Shown here piece by piece: positions 18,770-26,513 of a stretch of 64,000 nt of DNA. A program made the position numbers and the translations under genes. Under the pieces are notes generated by a model, which saw nothing but the letters and a program-made list of their open reading frames with translations, was not told the origin of the DNA and did not search any database. Origin of the DNA: Site-B1 sp963722665 (GTDB lineage: Bacteria > Bacteroidota > Bacteroidia > Flavobacteriales > Flavobacteriaceae); the NCBI GenBank assembly GCA_963722665.1, contig CAVRNW010000039.1, forward strand, positions 62,001-126,000, read 5' to 3'. The stretch's first letter is position 1; each line of letters opens with the position of its first letter.

Positions 18770-19706
18770 TTACAAGTTTTCTAATATTTTTTTCAATATA
18801 ATTTGAGCGGAATACGTTCTGTTATTTGCTTCCTGAATAACTACTGAACTTTTCTCCATCCAGAACCGCATCTTCTACCACAAAATTTCTTCTAACCGGT
18901 AAACAGTGCATAAATTTGGCATTACCCAATTTCTCTTTTGTCATCATCCAATTGGTATCTTCGCTTAAAATCTGCCCATATTTTTCATAACTGCTCCAGT
19001 TCTTCATATAAACAAAATCTGCATCTTTTAATGCTGCTTTTTGATCATAAATAATTTTAGTGTTTTTCGTGATTTTTGGATTCAACTCATACCCTTTTGG
19101 ATGTGTAATACTAAAATCAACATCCATTGCATGCATCATGGTCACAAAGGAATTAGGAACTGCTTGAGGTAATGCTTTTGGGTGTGGCCCCCATGACAAT
19201 ACCACCTTTGGTCTTTCCTTGGTTTTGAACTCTTCTATTGTGATGGCATCTGCTAAAGCCTGTAATGGGTGTGCTGTTGCGCTTTCCATGCTAATTATTG
19301 GTACTGTTGCATGTTTGACAAAACTGTTGAGCATGAATTCAGATTCGTCCTTTTCCTTGTCCTTAAGATCAGGGAATGCCCTTACAGCAATAATATCGGC
19401 ATATTGTGAAAGCACTCGTGCGGCTTCCTTGATATGTTCAGCACTATCCAGACTCATGACCGTTCCATCTTCATATTCCAGATTCCATGCATCATTCACA
19501 TTCAAGACCATGACCTGCATACCAAGATTCTTTGCTGCTTTCTCAGTACTTAATCGGGTTCTTAAACTTGAATTAAAGAATAGCATAACCAGGGTTTTGT
19601 GCTTTCCTAAATATTCATATTTAAATGGATCCTTTTTTAAGTCAATGGCTTCCTGAATGATCCTTGGAACATCATTAATATCACTTATATGTGTATATTT
19701 CTTCAT
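18770..19706 (-). CDS. argF': N-acylornithine carbamoyltransferase, one +1 frameshift
   Basis: This transcarbamylase makes N-acetyl- or N-succinyl-citrulline. Motifs are FNSSLRTRLSTEKAAKNLGM (carbamoyl-phosphate site), ATAHPLQALADAITIEE, SWGPHPKALPQAVPNSF and HCLPVRRNFVVEDAV. The HCLPVRRN and PHPxxLPQAVPNSF forms mark the N-acylornithine group, not classical ArgF. The residue that separates succinyl (Pro in Bacteroides) from acetyl (Glu in Xanthomonas) enzymes aligns here with Ala in SAEHIKEA, so substrate is open. An extra T at 18847-18848 truncates the frame; repaired, the end reads SVVIQEANNRTYSAQIILKK and stops at 18770, giving 311 aa, the usual length. Confidence 0.9.
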
Positions 19707-20827
19707 AATTCCTTTTTTAGAGCTTCAAAGAATTCATCTATATGTTCTTTTTGGATGGTTAATGGTGGAAGAATTCTCAAAATATGAGGATTTTTAGAAC
19801 TTCCCGTGAAAATCTGGTGTTTTTTAATTAATGCTTTTCGCAGCTCAGCAATTGGAAAATCAAATTCTAAACCTAACATTAGCCCTCTTCCTTTTATTCG
19901 CTTTAGTTTAGGTAATCCATTGGCTTTTTCTATAAAATAATTAGAAACTTCTTTGGCGTGCTGCATTAAATCTTCCTTTTTCAGTACATCCAGAACTGTA
20001 ATTGATGCCGCACAAGCAAGATGATTCCCCCCGAACGTGGTCCCTAATAATCCAAATGATGCTTTATATTTTGGATGAATTAATATACCGCCTACCGGAA
20101 AGCCATTACCCATTCCTTTTGCCATAGAAATGATATCCGGAATGATGCCATGTTTTTGAAAGGCGAAGAAATCACCTGTTCTTCCAAACCCACATTGGAT
20201 CTCATCAGCAATTAGCAAAACATTATATTGTTTGCAAAGCTTCTCCAATCCTTTGAAGAATTCGGTTGTCCCTTCATCCAATCCGCCAATTCCCTGAATG
20301 GTTTCAACAATTACTGCGCATACATCACCACTTTCTATTACTGTTCTTACCCCTTTCAAATCACCTAGCTCTAAAAACTCCACCTTTTGTTGTGCATTAA
20401 TTGGAGCGACTATTTTTGGATTATCTGTAGCTGCAACAGCTGCAGATGTTCTACCATGAAAAGAATTCTTAAAGGCTACTATTTTCTTTTTATTTGTAAC
20501 GAATGATGCCAGTTTTAATGCATTTTCGTTGGCTTCGGCGCCTGAATTACACAGAAATAATTGATAATCATCACAGCCTGATAATTTTCCAAGTTTATTT
20601 GCTAATTTCTTTTGTAAAGGATTATGAATGGAATTGCTATAAAAACCTAATTTTTTTACTTGTTCACTTATATTCTTTACATATTCCGGATGTGAATGAC
20701 CAATGGATATAACAGCATGACCACCGTATAGATCAAGATATTTAATCCCTTTTTTATCAAAAACGTATACATCTTTCCCCTTTACCGGAGTAATATCAAA
20801 CAAAGGATACACATCAAACAGTTTCAT
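19703..20827 (-). CDS. argD: Acetylornithine (N-acylornithine) aminotransferase
   Basis: A 374-residue class-III PLP aminotransferase. It shows LYGGHAVISIGHSHPEYV, LFLCNSGAEANENALKLA (phosphate loop), FHGRTSAAVAAT, LLIADEIQCGFGRTGDFFAF (PLP Asp) and the Schiff-base Lys in ISMAKGMGNGFPVGG. Its start overlaps the proC stop and its stop overlaps the argF' start by 4 bases, so translation is coupled on both sides. Confidence 0.93.
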   Translation of the reverse strand: MKLFDVYPLFDITPVKGKDVYVFDKKGIKYLDLYGGHAVISIGHSHPEYVKNISEQVKKLGFYSNSIHNPLQKKLANKLGKLSGCDDYQLFLCNSGAEANENALKLASFVTNKKKIVAFKNSFHGRTSAAVAATDNPKIVAPINAQQKVEFLELGDLKGVRTVIESGDVCAVIVETIQGIGGLDEGTTEFFKGLEKLCKQYNVLLIADEIQCGFGRTGDFFAFQKHGIIPDIISMAKGMGNGFPVGGILIHPKYKASFGLLGTTFGGNHLACAASITVLDVLKKEDLMQHAKEVSNYFIEKANGLPKLKRIKGRGLMLGLEFDFPIAELRKALIKKHQIFTGSSKNPHILRILPPLTIQKEHIDEFFEALKKEL

Positions 20828-21624
20828 AACTGATCCGTTTTGATGCTATTAATTTTATTGAAAGAAGAAACCATGCCCTGAATCAGGGAAGAACTCAAGC
20901 CTTTGTGCTCCATTTCATTAAGTCCCTCAATAGTACACCCTTTTGGAGTGGTCACTTTATCAATTTCCTGTTCAGGATGGTTTCCTGTTGTTATTAGTAA
21001 ACTTGCAGCACCTTCACAGGTATGCATGGCCAATTCCTGTGCTTCTTTGGCATCAAATCCTAACTGTATAGCTGCCTGAGTGGTTGCTCTTATCAAACGC
21101 ATCCAAAATGCTATTCCACTTGCACAAACAACAGTTGCAGCCTGCATCTGATTTTCCGGAATGGATATCGATGTCCCAAGCCTGTTAAAGATGGCCTCAG
21201 CCACTTTAATTCGCTCTTTACCTTTATCATTGCTGCATAAACAGGTCATAGATTTTCCAACTGCTATTGCCGTATTAGGCATGGCTCTGATCAATAACTG
21301 GTCTTTACCCAAAATGCTTTCCATTTTAGTTATTGAAAAGCCCGTTATTGTCGATATAATAACATGATTTTCATGCAATAATGGTTTTACTTCAATAAGG
21401 ATTTTTTCCATATGAGCCGGTTGTACAGCAAAGATCAAAATATCTGAATTCTTAACTGCCTCAGAGTTATCTGTTGTTATGGTTACATTTTTATATCCTT
21501 CAAACTCTTTAATATCTTCCAGATTTCTTTTTGTTAAATACAATGTCGTAATCGCATTGGTTGTTATCAATCCTTTTGCGATCGAGCATCCTAAATTTCC
21601 GGTTCCTATAATGGCTATTTTCAT
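20824..21624 (-). CDS. proC: Pyrroline-5-carboxylate reductase
   Basis: A 266-residue NAD(P)-dependent reductase forming proline. Rossmann start KIAIIGTGNLGCSIAKGL, then LLIRAMPNTAIAVGKSMTCL and the C-terminal dimerisation region SGIAFWMRLIRATTQAAIQLG ending with VTTPKGCTIEGLNEME. A proline gene inside an arginine operon is a recurrent flavobacterial arrangement. It overlaps argD by 4 bases and follows argC by 10. It could serve glutamate semialdehyde overflow or an acyl-semialdehyde branch; this is speculation. Confidence 0.9.
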   Translation of the reverse strand: MKIAIIGTGNLGCSIAKGLITTNAITTLYLTKRNLEDIKEFEGYKNVTITTDNSEAVKNSDILIFAVQPAHMEKILIEVKPLLHENHVIISTITGFSITKMESILGKDQLLIRAMPNTAIAVGKSMTCLCSNDKGKERIKVAEAIFNRLGTSISIPENQMQAATVVCASGIAFWMRLIRATTQAAIQLGFDAKEAQELAMHTCEGAASLLITTGNHPEQEIDKVTTPKGCTIEGLNEMEHKGLSSSLIQGMVSSFNKINSIKTDQL

Positions 21625-21634
21625 GTTTTTAGTT

Positions 21635-22612
21635 TTAGAAGAAGTTGGCTTTAAGTTTTAGTCCTTCAGTTTCATCAAAGGCAAACATCAAATTCATGTT
21701 TTGTACTGCTTGTCCGGAGGCACCTTTTAAGAGGTTATCTATTATACTGGTTATCAATATCTTATTATTATGTTTATGTAAATGAAGTAAACATTTATTG
21801 GTATTAACTACTTGCTTTAAATGTATATCTTCTTCAGATACAAAAGTGAAAGATGCATCTTCATAAAAATCATTAAAAGCAGCTTTTGCATCTTCCAGAT
21901 TTCCTTCATATTTTGTATAAACAGTTGCAAAAATGCCTCTGGAAAAGTTTCCTCTATTAGGCATAAAATTGATCTCTTGATTAAAACCCTTTTGCAATTG
22001 ATTAACTGTTTGATGTATCTCACCTAAATGTTGATGAATAAAAGGTTTGTAAGAAGAAAAATTATTGTCTCTCCATGTAAAATGCGTGGTTTTTGATAAT
22101 GACGTACCTGCGCCTGTTGCTCCAGTTGTGGCATTAACGTGTATATCATCTTTTAACCAACCATTTGCTGCCAATGGTAAAATTGCCAATTGAATTGCTG
22201 TAGCAAAGCATCCGGGATTTGCGATGTAATTAGCAGATCTTATTATGTCCTTCTGCAATTCCGGTAATCCATATACAAACGTATTGCCACGGAACAATTC
22301 ATGATGCTGCAATCTGAAATCATTACTTAGGTCAATGATCTTAGTTTTAAAAGAAAATTCATTCCTTTCTAAAAAAGCTTTAGAGTTACCATGACCTAAA
22401 CATAAAAACACCACATCAACGTCGTGATTTACAATATCAGTGAACCGTAATTCAATTGACCCAACAAGATCCTGATGTATGTCACTTATTTTATTTCCGG
22501 CATTGGATGTGCTGTACACAAAATTTATGTTAACATTAGAATGATTGATCAACAATCTGATCAATTCCCCCGCTGTATATCCTGCTCCTCCAATTATTCC
22601 TGCTTGAATCAT
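21635..22612 (-). CDS. argC: N-acetyl-gamma-glutamyl-phosphate reductase
   Basis: A 325-residue dehydrogenase that reduces N-acyl-glutamyl phosphate to the semialdehyde. Motifs: IIGGAGYTAGELIRLLINH (NADP loop), VVFLCLGHGNSK, the catalytic cysteine in NPGCFATAIQLAILPLA, and NFMPNRGNFSRGIFATVYTK. Spacing is 2 bases from argG and 10 to proC. Confidence 0.93.
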   Translation of the reverse strand: MIQAGIIGGAGYTAGELIRLLINHSNVNINFVYSTSNAGNKISDIHQDLVGSIELRFTDIVNHDVDVVFLCLGHGNSKAFLERNEFSFKTKIIDLSNDFRLQHHELFRGNTFVYGLPELQKDIIRSANYIANPGCFATAIQLAILPLAANGWLKDDIHVNATTGATGAGTSLSKTTHFTWRDNNFSSYKPFIHQHLGEIHQTVNQLQKGFNQEINFMPNRGNFSRGIFATVYTKYEGNLEDAKAAFNDFYEDASFTFVSEEDIHLKQVVNTNKCLLHLHKHNNKILITSIIDNLLKGASGQAVQNMNLMFAFDETEGLKLKANFF

Positions 22613-22614
22613 AA

Positions 22615-23862
22615 TTATGTGTTTACCTGTTGATATATTTTGTTCTGGTTACCAAGAATTTTAATGAACCCTTTAGCCTCATCTGCAGTCCAACCTGTAT
22701 TCATCTCACCATAACTACCAAACTTATCATTCATAAGATCATGCTCAGAAATGATTCCATCAAGAGTAAAATGATAGGGTTTTAAAGTTACAATAACATC
22801 ACCGGAAACCTGTTTCTGGCTGCTATCTAAAAATGCCTCAATATTTCTCATAACAGGATCAAGGTATTGACCTTCGTGTAAATGCATACCATAAAAACTT
22901 GATAAATATTCCTTATGCTGCATCTGCCATTTGGTAAGTGTATGCTTTTCCAATAAATGATGTGCTTTAATAGTAATTAAAGCAGCAGCAGCTTCAAAAC
23001 CAACTCTCCCTTTTATACCGACAATGGTATCACCCACATGAATGTCTCTTCCAATTGCATAAGCTGAAGCCAGATTATTCAACACTTCTATATTTATCTC
23101 CGGATTATTTTCTATTCCATTAACTGCAAACAATTCTCCTTTAATAAATGTCAATGTCACCTTTTCCTCTTCTGTATGTTCCAATTGAGAGGGATAGGCT
23201 TCAGTTGGTAAAGGTTTATCTGATGTTAAAGTTTCAGCTCCTCCAACACTTGTTCCCCATAAGCCCTTATTTATTGAATATTTTGCTTTTTCCCAGGACA
23301 TGTCAATTCCATTACTTTTTAAGTAATCGATCTCTTCTTTTCTGGATAATTTTTTATCCCTGATAGGAGTGATGATCTTTATATTTGGCGCCAGTATTTG
23401 AAATATCATATCAAACCTTACCTGATCATTTCCAGCTCCCGTACTTCCATGTGCAATATATTCTGCATCGATACTTTTTGCATATTCAACAATTTCGATG
23501 GCTTGAATGATTCTTTCAGCACTTACAGATAAAGGATATGTATTATTCTTTAAAACATTTCCGAAGATCAAATACTTTATAACTTTTTGGTAGAATGTTG
23601 ACACAGCATCAATATTCTTATAGGTCGAAACACCCATTTTATAGGCATTTGTCTCTATCCTTTTAATTTCGTCTTTGGTAAATCCACCAGTATTAATACT
23701 TACAGCGTGTACATCAAAACCTTCTTTTGACAAACTAACTGCACAATAGGATGTATCTAGACCTCCGCTGTATGCTAAGACTAATTTTTTTGAGCCCTCA
23801 CTATCGCTTTGCGACGTCTCTCCCAAAGGGAGAGAATCATCTGATTTTTTGATTTTAACCAT
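22615..23862 (-). CDS. argG: Argininosuccinate synthase with a repeat-derived N-terminal insert
   Basis: A 415-residue ligase joining citrulline and aspartate. The PP-loop is LVLAYSGGLDTSYCAVSL; HGSTGAGNDQVRFDMIF, YSINKGLWGTSVGG and TSEEAYP-like LPTEAYPSQLEHTEE follow. The family normally begins directly with KKLVLAYSGGLD. Here the ATG at 23862 is followed by about 20 extra residues (DDSLPLGETSQSDSEGS) encoded by a GGGAGAG palindrome-containing segment. No better start lies between it and the PP-loop, and the ATG overlaps the GNAT stop by 8 bases, supporting it as the old start. The insert keeps the frame. Confidence 0.92.
   Translation of the reverse strand: MVKIKKSDDSLPLGETSQSDSEGSKKLVLAYSGGLDTSYCAVSLSKEGFDVHAVSINTGGFTKDEIKRIETNAYKMGVSTYKNIDAVSTFYQKVIKYLIFGNVLKNNTYPLSVSAERIIQAIEIVEYAKSIDAEYIAHGSTGAGNDQVRFDMIFQILAPNIKIITPIRDKKLSRKEEIDYLKSNGIDMSWEKAKYSINKGLWGTSVGGAETLTSDKPLPTEAYPSQLEHTEEEKVTLTFIKGELFAVNGIENNPEINIEVLNNLASAYAIGRDIHVGDTIVGIKGRVGFEAAAALITIKAHHLLEKHTLTKWQMQHKEYLSSFYGMHLHEGQYLDPVMRNIEAFLDSSQKQVSGDVIVTLKPYHFTLDGIISEHDLMNDKFGSYGEMNTGWTADEAKGFIKILGNQNKIYQQVNT
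23793..23836. repeat. Palindromic element inserted in frame in argG
   Basis: A perfect 8-bp stem TCTCTCCC-AAA-GGGAGAGA (23817-23835) next to CCCTCACTATCGCTTTGCGACG lies inside the argG coding sequence. It looks like one of the dispersed intergenic elements that by chance keeps an open frame. The repeat class is inferred from its shape and position. Confidence 0.5.
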
Positions 23863-24481
23863 TTTTATTGTTTTTTAAAAACCTGATCTGTTTTATATTT
23901 TTTAATCTAGTCCAAACTTTTTTATCGTATTTATGTTCATGCGTTTTTGATTCATTTATTTTAACAGGATCATATAACATTCCTGTGCACAAACACATAG
24001 TTTGATTGGTTCGTTGCAAAACATCATAATTCTTGCAAGTTTGGCAACCATTCCAAAAAGATGGATCATCTGTCAGTTCGGAAAATGTAACGGGTTTATA
24101 CCCTAACTCACTGTTCATTTTCATTACGGCTAATCCAGTTGTAATACTAAACACTTTGGCTTCCGGAAACTTTTTCCTGGAATGAGCAAAGACAACATGC
24201 TTGATCTTTTTCGCCAAACCTTTTCCACGATAATCAGTATGAACTATTAATCCTGAATTGGCAACGAATTTTCCATGGCCCCAGGATTCAATGTAACAAA
24301 ATCCCGCAAATTTATCTCCGTCCAATGCTATTACCGCATTTCCCTTTTCCATTTTATTAATGACATATTCAGGAGTTCTTTTAGCTATACCTGTTCCCCT
24401 AACCTGAGCAGCCTCTGAAATGGATTCGCAAATACTATTTGCGTAAATACTATGTGATTTGTCTGCAATAATGATATCCAT
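23855..24481 (-). CDS. GNAT N-acyltransferase heading the arginine operon
   Basis: A 208-residue GNAT protein. The acetyl-CoA motif is in TDYRGKGLAKKIKHVVFAHS; upstream strands FAGFCYIESWGHGKFVANSG fit the fold. The C-terminal part has a cysteine group (CQTCKNYDVLQRTNQTMCLC) that could bind zinc, unusual for a simple GNAT. It is first in the operon and overlaps argG by 8 bases. No argA or argJ is visible, so it is the natural candidate for the missing glutamate N-acyltransferase (acetyl or succinyl). That role is inferred from context; other functions are possible. Confidence 0.78.
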   Translation of the reverse strand: MDIIIADKSHSIYANSICESISEAAQVRGTGIAKRTPEYVINKMEKGNAVIALDGDKFAGFCYIESWGHGKFVANSGLIVHTDYRGKGLAKKIKHVVFAHSRKKFPEAKVFSITTGLAVMKMNSELGYKPVTFSELTDDPSFWNGCQTCKNYDVLQRTNQTMCLCTGMLYDPVKINESKTHEHKYDKKVWTRLKNIKQIRFLKNNKNG

Positions 24482-24551
24482 TATTCTAATCTTTTGTTAT
24501 TGTTATTAAAATTGTTAATTGTTAACAGAACCGGACACACCTGGAGTTCCC

Positions 24552-24576
24552 AAATAAAAGCACACCCTTAAGGGCG
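24552..24576 (-). terminator. Candidate attenuator hairpin in the arginine operon leader
   Basis: On the minus strand CGCCC-TTAA-GGGTG forms a 5-bp hairpin followed by TGCTTTTATTTG. Its 5' arm overlaps the last Arg codon and the stop region of the second leader ORF, so a ribosome there would prevent its folding. The stem is short and the U-tract is interrupted, so confidence is limited. Confidence 0.35.
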
Positions 24577-24663
24577 ACGAGGAATATTAGGCCGACCGGG
24601 AATACTGTTATTTTTTTTAATAACTAATTTTTGGAATACTGAATTAAAACTTGATGTAAACAT
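24568..24663 (-). CDS. Second small leader ORF, Arg-containing C-terminus
   Basis: A 31-codon ORF with an A/T-rich start region typical of the phylum. It ends IPGRPNIPRRP, placing Arg codons CGG, CGT and CGC within the last eight positions, and stops 86 bases before the GNAT gene. No homologue is recognised. It lies 49 bases after the first leader ORF. Its 3' end forms the 5' arm of a small hairpin. It is best read with the first ORF as part of an arginine-sensing leader; alone it could be chance. Confidence 0.4.
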   Translation of the reverse strand: MFTSSFNSVFQKLVIKKNNSIPGRPNIPRRP

Positions 24664-24712
24664 GATGAATAAATAAAAATTACGTAAAAAGGTTTGTTGC
24701 TAAAAAGAAGAA

Positions 24713-24781
24713 TTAGCGGCGACGGTTGCGCTGAGGTAACCTGGGTGAAAATGTACGTATTTTATTTTTTTGAGTATTCAT
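24713..24781 (-). CDS. Arginine-rich leader peptide of the arg operon
   Basis: A 22-codon ORF in the 435-bp gap upstream of the GNAT-arg operon, same strand. The peptide starts MNTQKNK and ends SPRLPQRNRRR, with six Arg among 22 residues, including three consecutive Arg codons (CGT CGC CGC) just before TAA. This is the hallmark of a transcription-attenuation leader peptide, where ribosome stalling at codons for the end product controls the operon. An AGGTT at 24738-24742 (RNA sense) can pair either with AACC inside the ORF (24724-24727) or with AACCTTTTT downstream (24686-24694). The ORF is seen directly; the regulatory role is inferred. Confidence 0.6.
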   Translation of the reverse strand: MNTQKNKIRTFSPRLPQRNRRR

Positions 24782-24917
24782 TGGCGTAAAACTAAAAATT
24801 AAATTGAACTAACCATATAAACCTATCAATTTTTTAAAAAGAATTATGAAATTCAACAAAATGACTTTATTTTATTGTAAATAATTCATTTTTGATATGT
24901 TTAATTGAAGAGTGATC

Positions 24918-26504
24918 TTATAATATATAATCGGTACTAATAAAATTCGATGTTTTTTTATCTAATAACTCATTCAAAATTGCCTTGTTATGTTCGTTGT
25001 CCTTGGATGCCACAAAGGTTCTTATTGAAAATGACCGTAGGGCGTCATGTACACTTAAGGTTCCAAAAGCCGAATCTTTCCGACCTGTAAACGGATACAC
25101 GTCGGGACCACGTTGACAGGAGCTATTCAAATTCACTCTGCATACTAAATTCACCAGAGTATCAATGAGAGGTGATAAGATTTTTATGTCTTTTCCAAAG
25201 ATACTTACCTGCTGTCCGTAATTGGATTCTGCCATATCATCCAAAGGTTTTTCAATATTTGTAAAAGGAACAATAGGAATTACAGGACCGAATTGCTCTT
25301 CCTTGTAAACTCTCATATCCTTTGAAACGGGATACAGAACAGCAGGGAAAATAAAATTCTCTGATGTTTCTCCCCCTTTTGAATTCAATATTTTAGCCCC
25401 TTTTTGGATAGCGTCATCTATTAATTCCTGAATATACTCTGTTTTACCTGGTTCCGGTAGTGGTGTCAATTTTACACCTTCATCCCAAGGATTCCCAAAT
25501 TTAAGCGCATCTACTTTCGCCGAAAAGCGTTTATTGAATTCATCTACAACATCTTCATGGACATAAAGGATCTTTAATGCTGTGCAGCGCTGACCGTTAA
25601 AGGATAATGTTCCTGCAATACATTCGTTTATGGTCAAATCCAAATCTGCTCCGGGCAATACAATGGCTGGATTTTTTGCCTCTAGGCCCAAGACAAGTCG
25701 TAACCTGTTCTTCTTAGGATGACTTTCCTGAAGCGCATTGGCCGATTTACTATTTCCTATCAAAGCTAGTACATCAATTCTGCCCGATTTCATTATTGGT
25801 GTTGCTAGCACTCGGCCTCTCCCATAAATGACATTCACAACACCTTTTGGAAAACTGTTCCGGAACGCTTCCATTAATGGTGAAATTAGTAAAACCCCAA
25901 ACTTTGCCGGTTTAAAAATTGTGGTATTTCCCATCAATAAGGCCGGAATTAAAAGGGCAAATGTTTCATTAAGCGGATAATTATAAGGCCCTAAACATAA
26001 AACCACACCTAAAGGACCCCTGCGTATATGAGCATAGATCCCATCATTTTTTTGAAACTTTGCAGAATCTCTGTCGATCTGCTTATACTCTTCAATAGTA
26101 TCATAAATATAATCTACTGTTCGGTCAAATTCCTTTTGAGAATCAGGTAGATTTTTTCCAATTTCCCACATCAGTAATTTAACAACCTCATCGCGCTTGG
26201 TTTTCATTTGTTCTACAAATTTCTCCATGCAGGCTATTCTATCTTCAACTTTCATGGTTGGCCAAAGCCCTTGACCCTTTCCATAAGCCAAACAAGCTGA
26301 GTGCAGAGCTTCAATTGCCTCTTTTTCTCCTAAATTTGGCACTGTTCCCAGAAGGGTTTTTTTATATTCTTTTGTAGATGAAATTGCAGAAAAAACCTGA
26401 GCAGTGTCTCCTTTCCACTTTTTTAGTTCGCCGGATACCAAATAAGTATCCTGATGCAATAATGATGTTATTTTATATTCTTGAGGGATTTCGGAAAATG
26501 CCAT
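24918..26504 (-). CDS. gapN: NADP-dependent glyceraldehyde-3-phosphate dehydrogenase
   Basis: A 528-residue aldehyde dehydrogenase of the non-phosphorylating GapN group, oxidising glyceraldehyde-3-phosphate to 3-phosphoglycerate while making NADPH. Marks are LGPYNYPLNETFALLIPALL, LGLEAKNPAIVLPGAD (catalytic Glu), SFNGQRCTALKI (catalytic Cys), KEEQFGPVIPIVPF and NSSCQRGPDVYPFTGRKDSA near the end, which is distinctive for GapN relatives. It begins 9 bases after ilvC and is probably cotranscribed with ilv genes, perhaps supplying NADPH for IlvC and GltBD. That link is inference. Confidence 0.82.
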   Translation of the reverse strand: MAFSEIPQEYKITSLLHQDTYLVSGELKKWKGDTAQVFSAISSTKEYKKTLLGTVPNLGEKEAIEALHSACLAYGKGQGLWPTMKVEDRIACMEKFVEQMKTKRDEVVKLLMWEIGKNLPDSQKEFDRTVDYIYDTIEEYKQIDRDSAKFQKNDGIYAHIRRGPLGVVLCLGPYNYPLNETFALLIPALLMGNTTIFKPAKFGVLLISPLMEAFRNSFPKGVVNVIYGRGRVLATPIMKSGRIDVLALIGNSKSANALQESHPKKNRLRLVLGLEAKNPAIVLPGADLDLTINECIAGTLSFNGQRCTALKILYVHEDVVDEFNKRFSAKVDALKFGNPWDEGVKLTPLPEPGKTEYIQELIDDAIQKGAKILNSKGGETSENFIFPAVLYPVSKDMRVYKEEQFGPVIPIVPFTNIEKPLDDMAESNYGQQVSIFGKDIKILSPLIDTLVNLVCRVNLNSSCQRGPDVYPFTGRKDSAFGTLSVHDALRSFSIRTFVASKDNEHNKAILNELLDKKTSNFISTDYIL

Positions 26505-26513
26505 ATTTTTTTC

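Noticed and set aside
15448..19706. Decay of the arginine pathway (frameshifts in argH, argE, argF')
   Set aside because: All active-site residues are intact after removing single inserted bases, and the same insertion pattern recurs in essential genes elsewhere.
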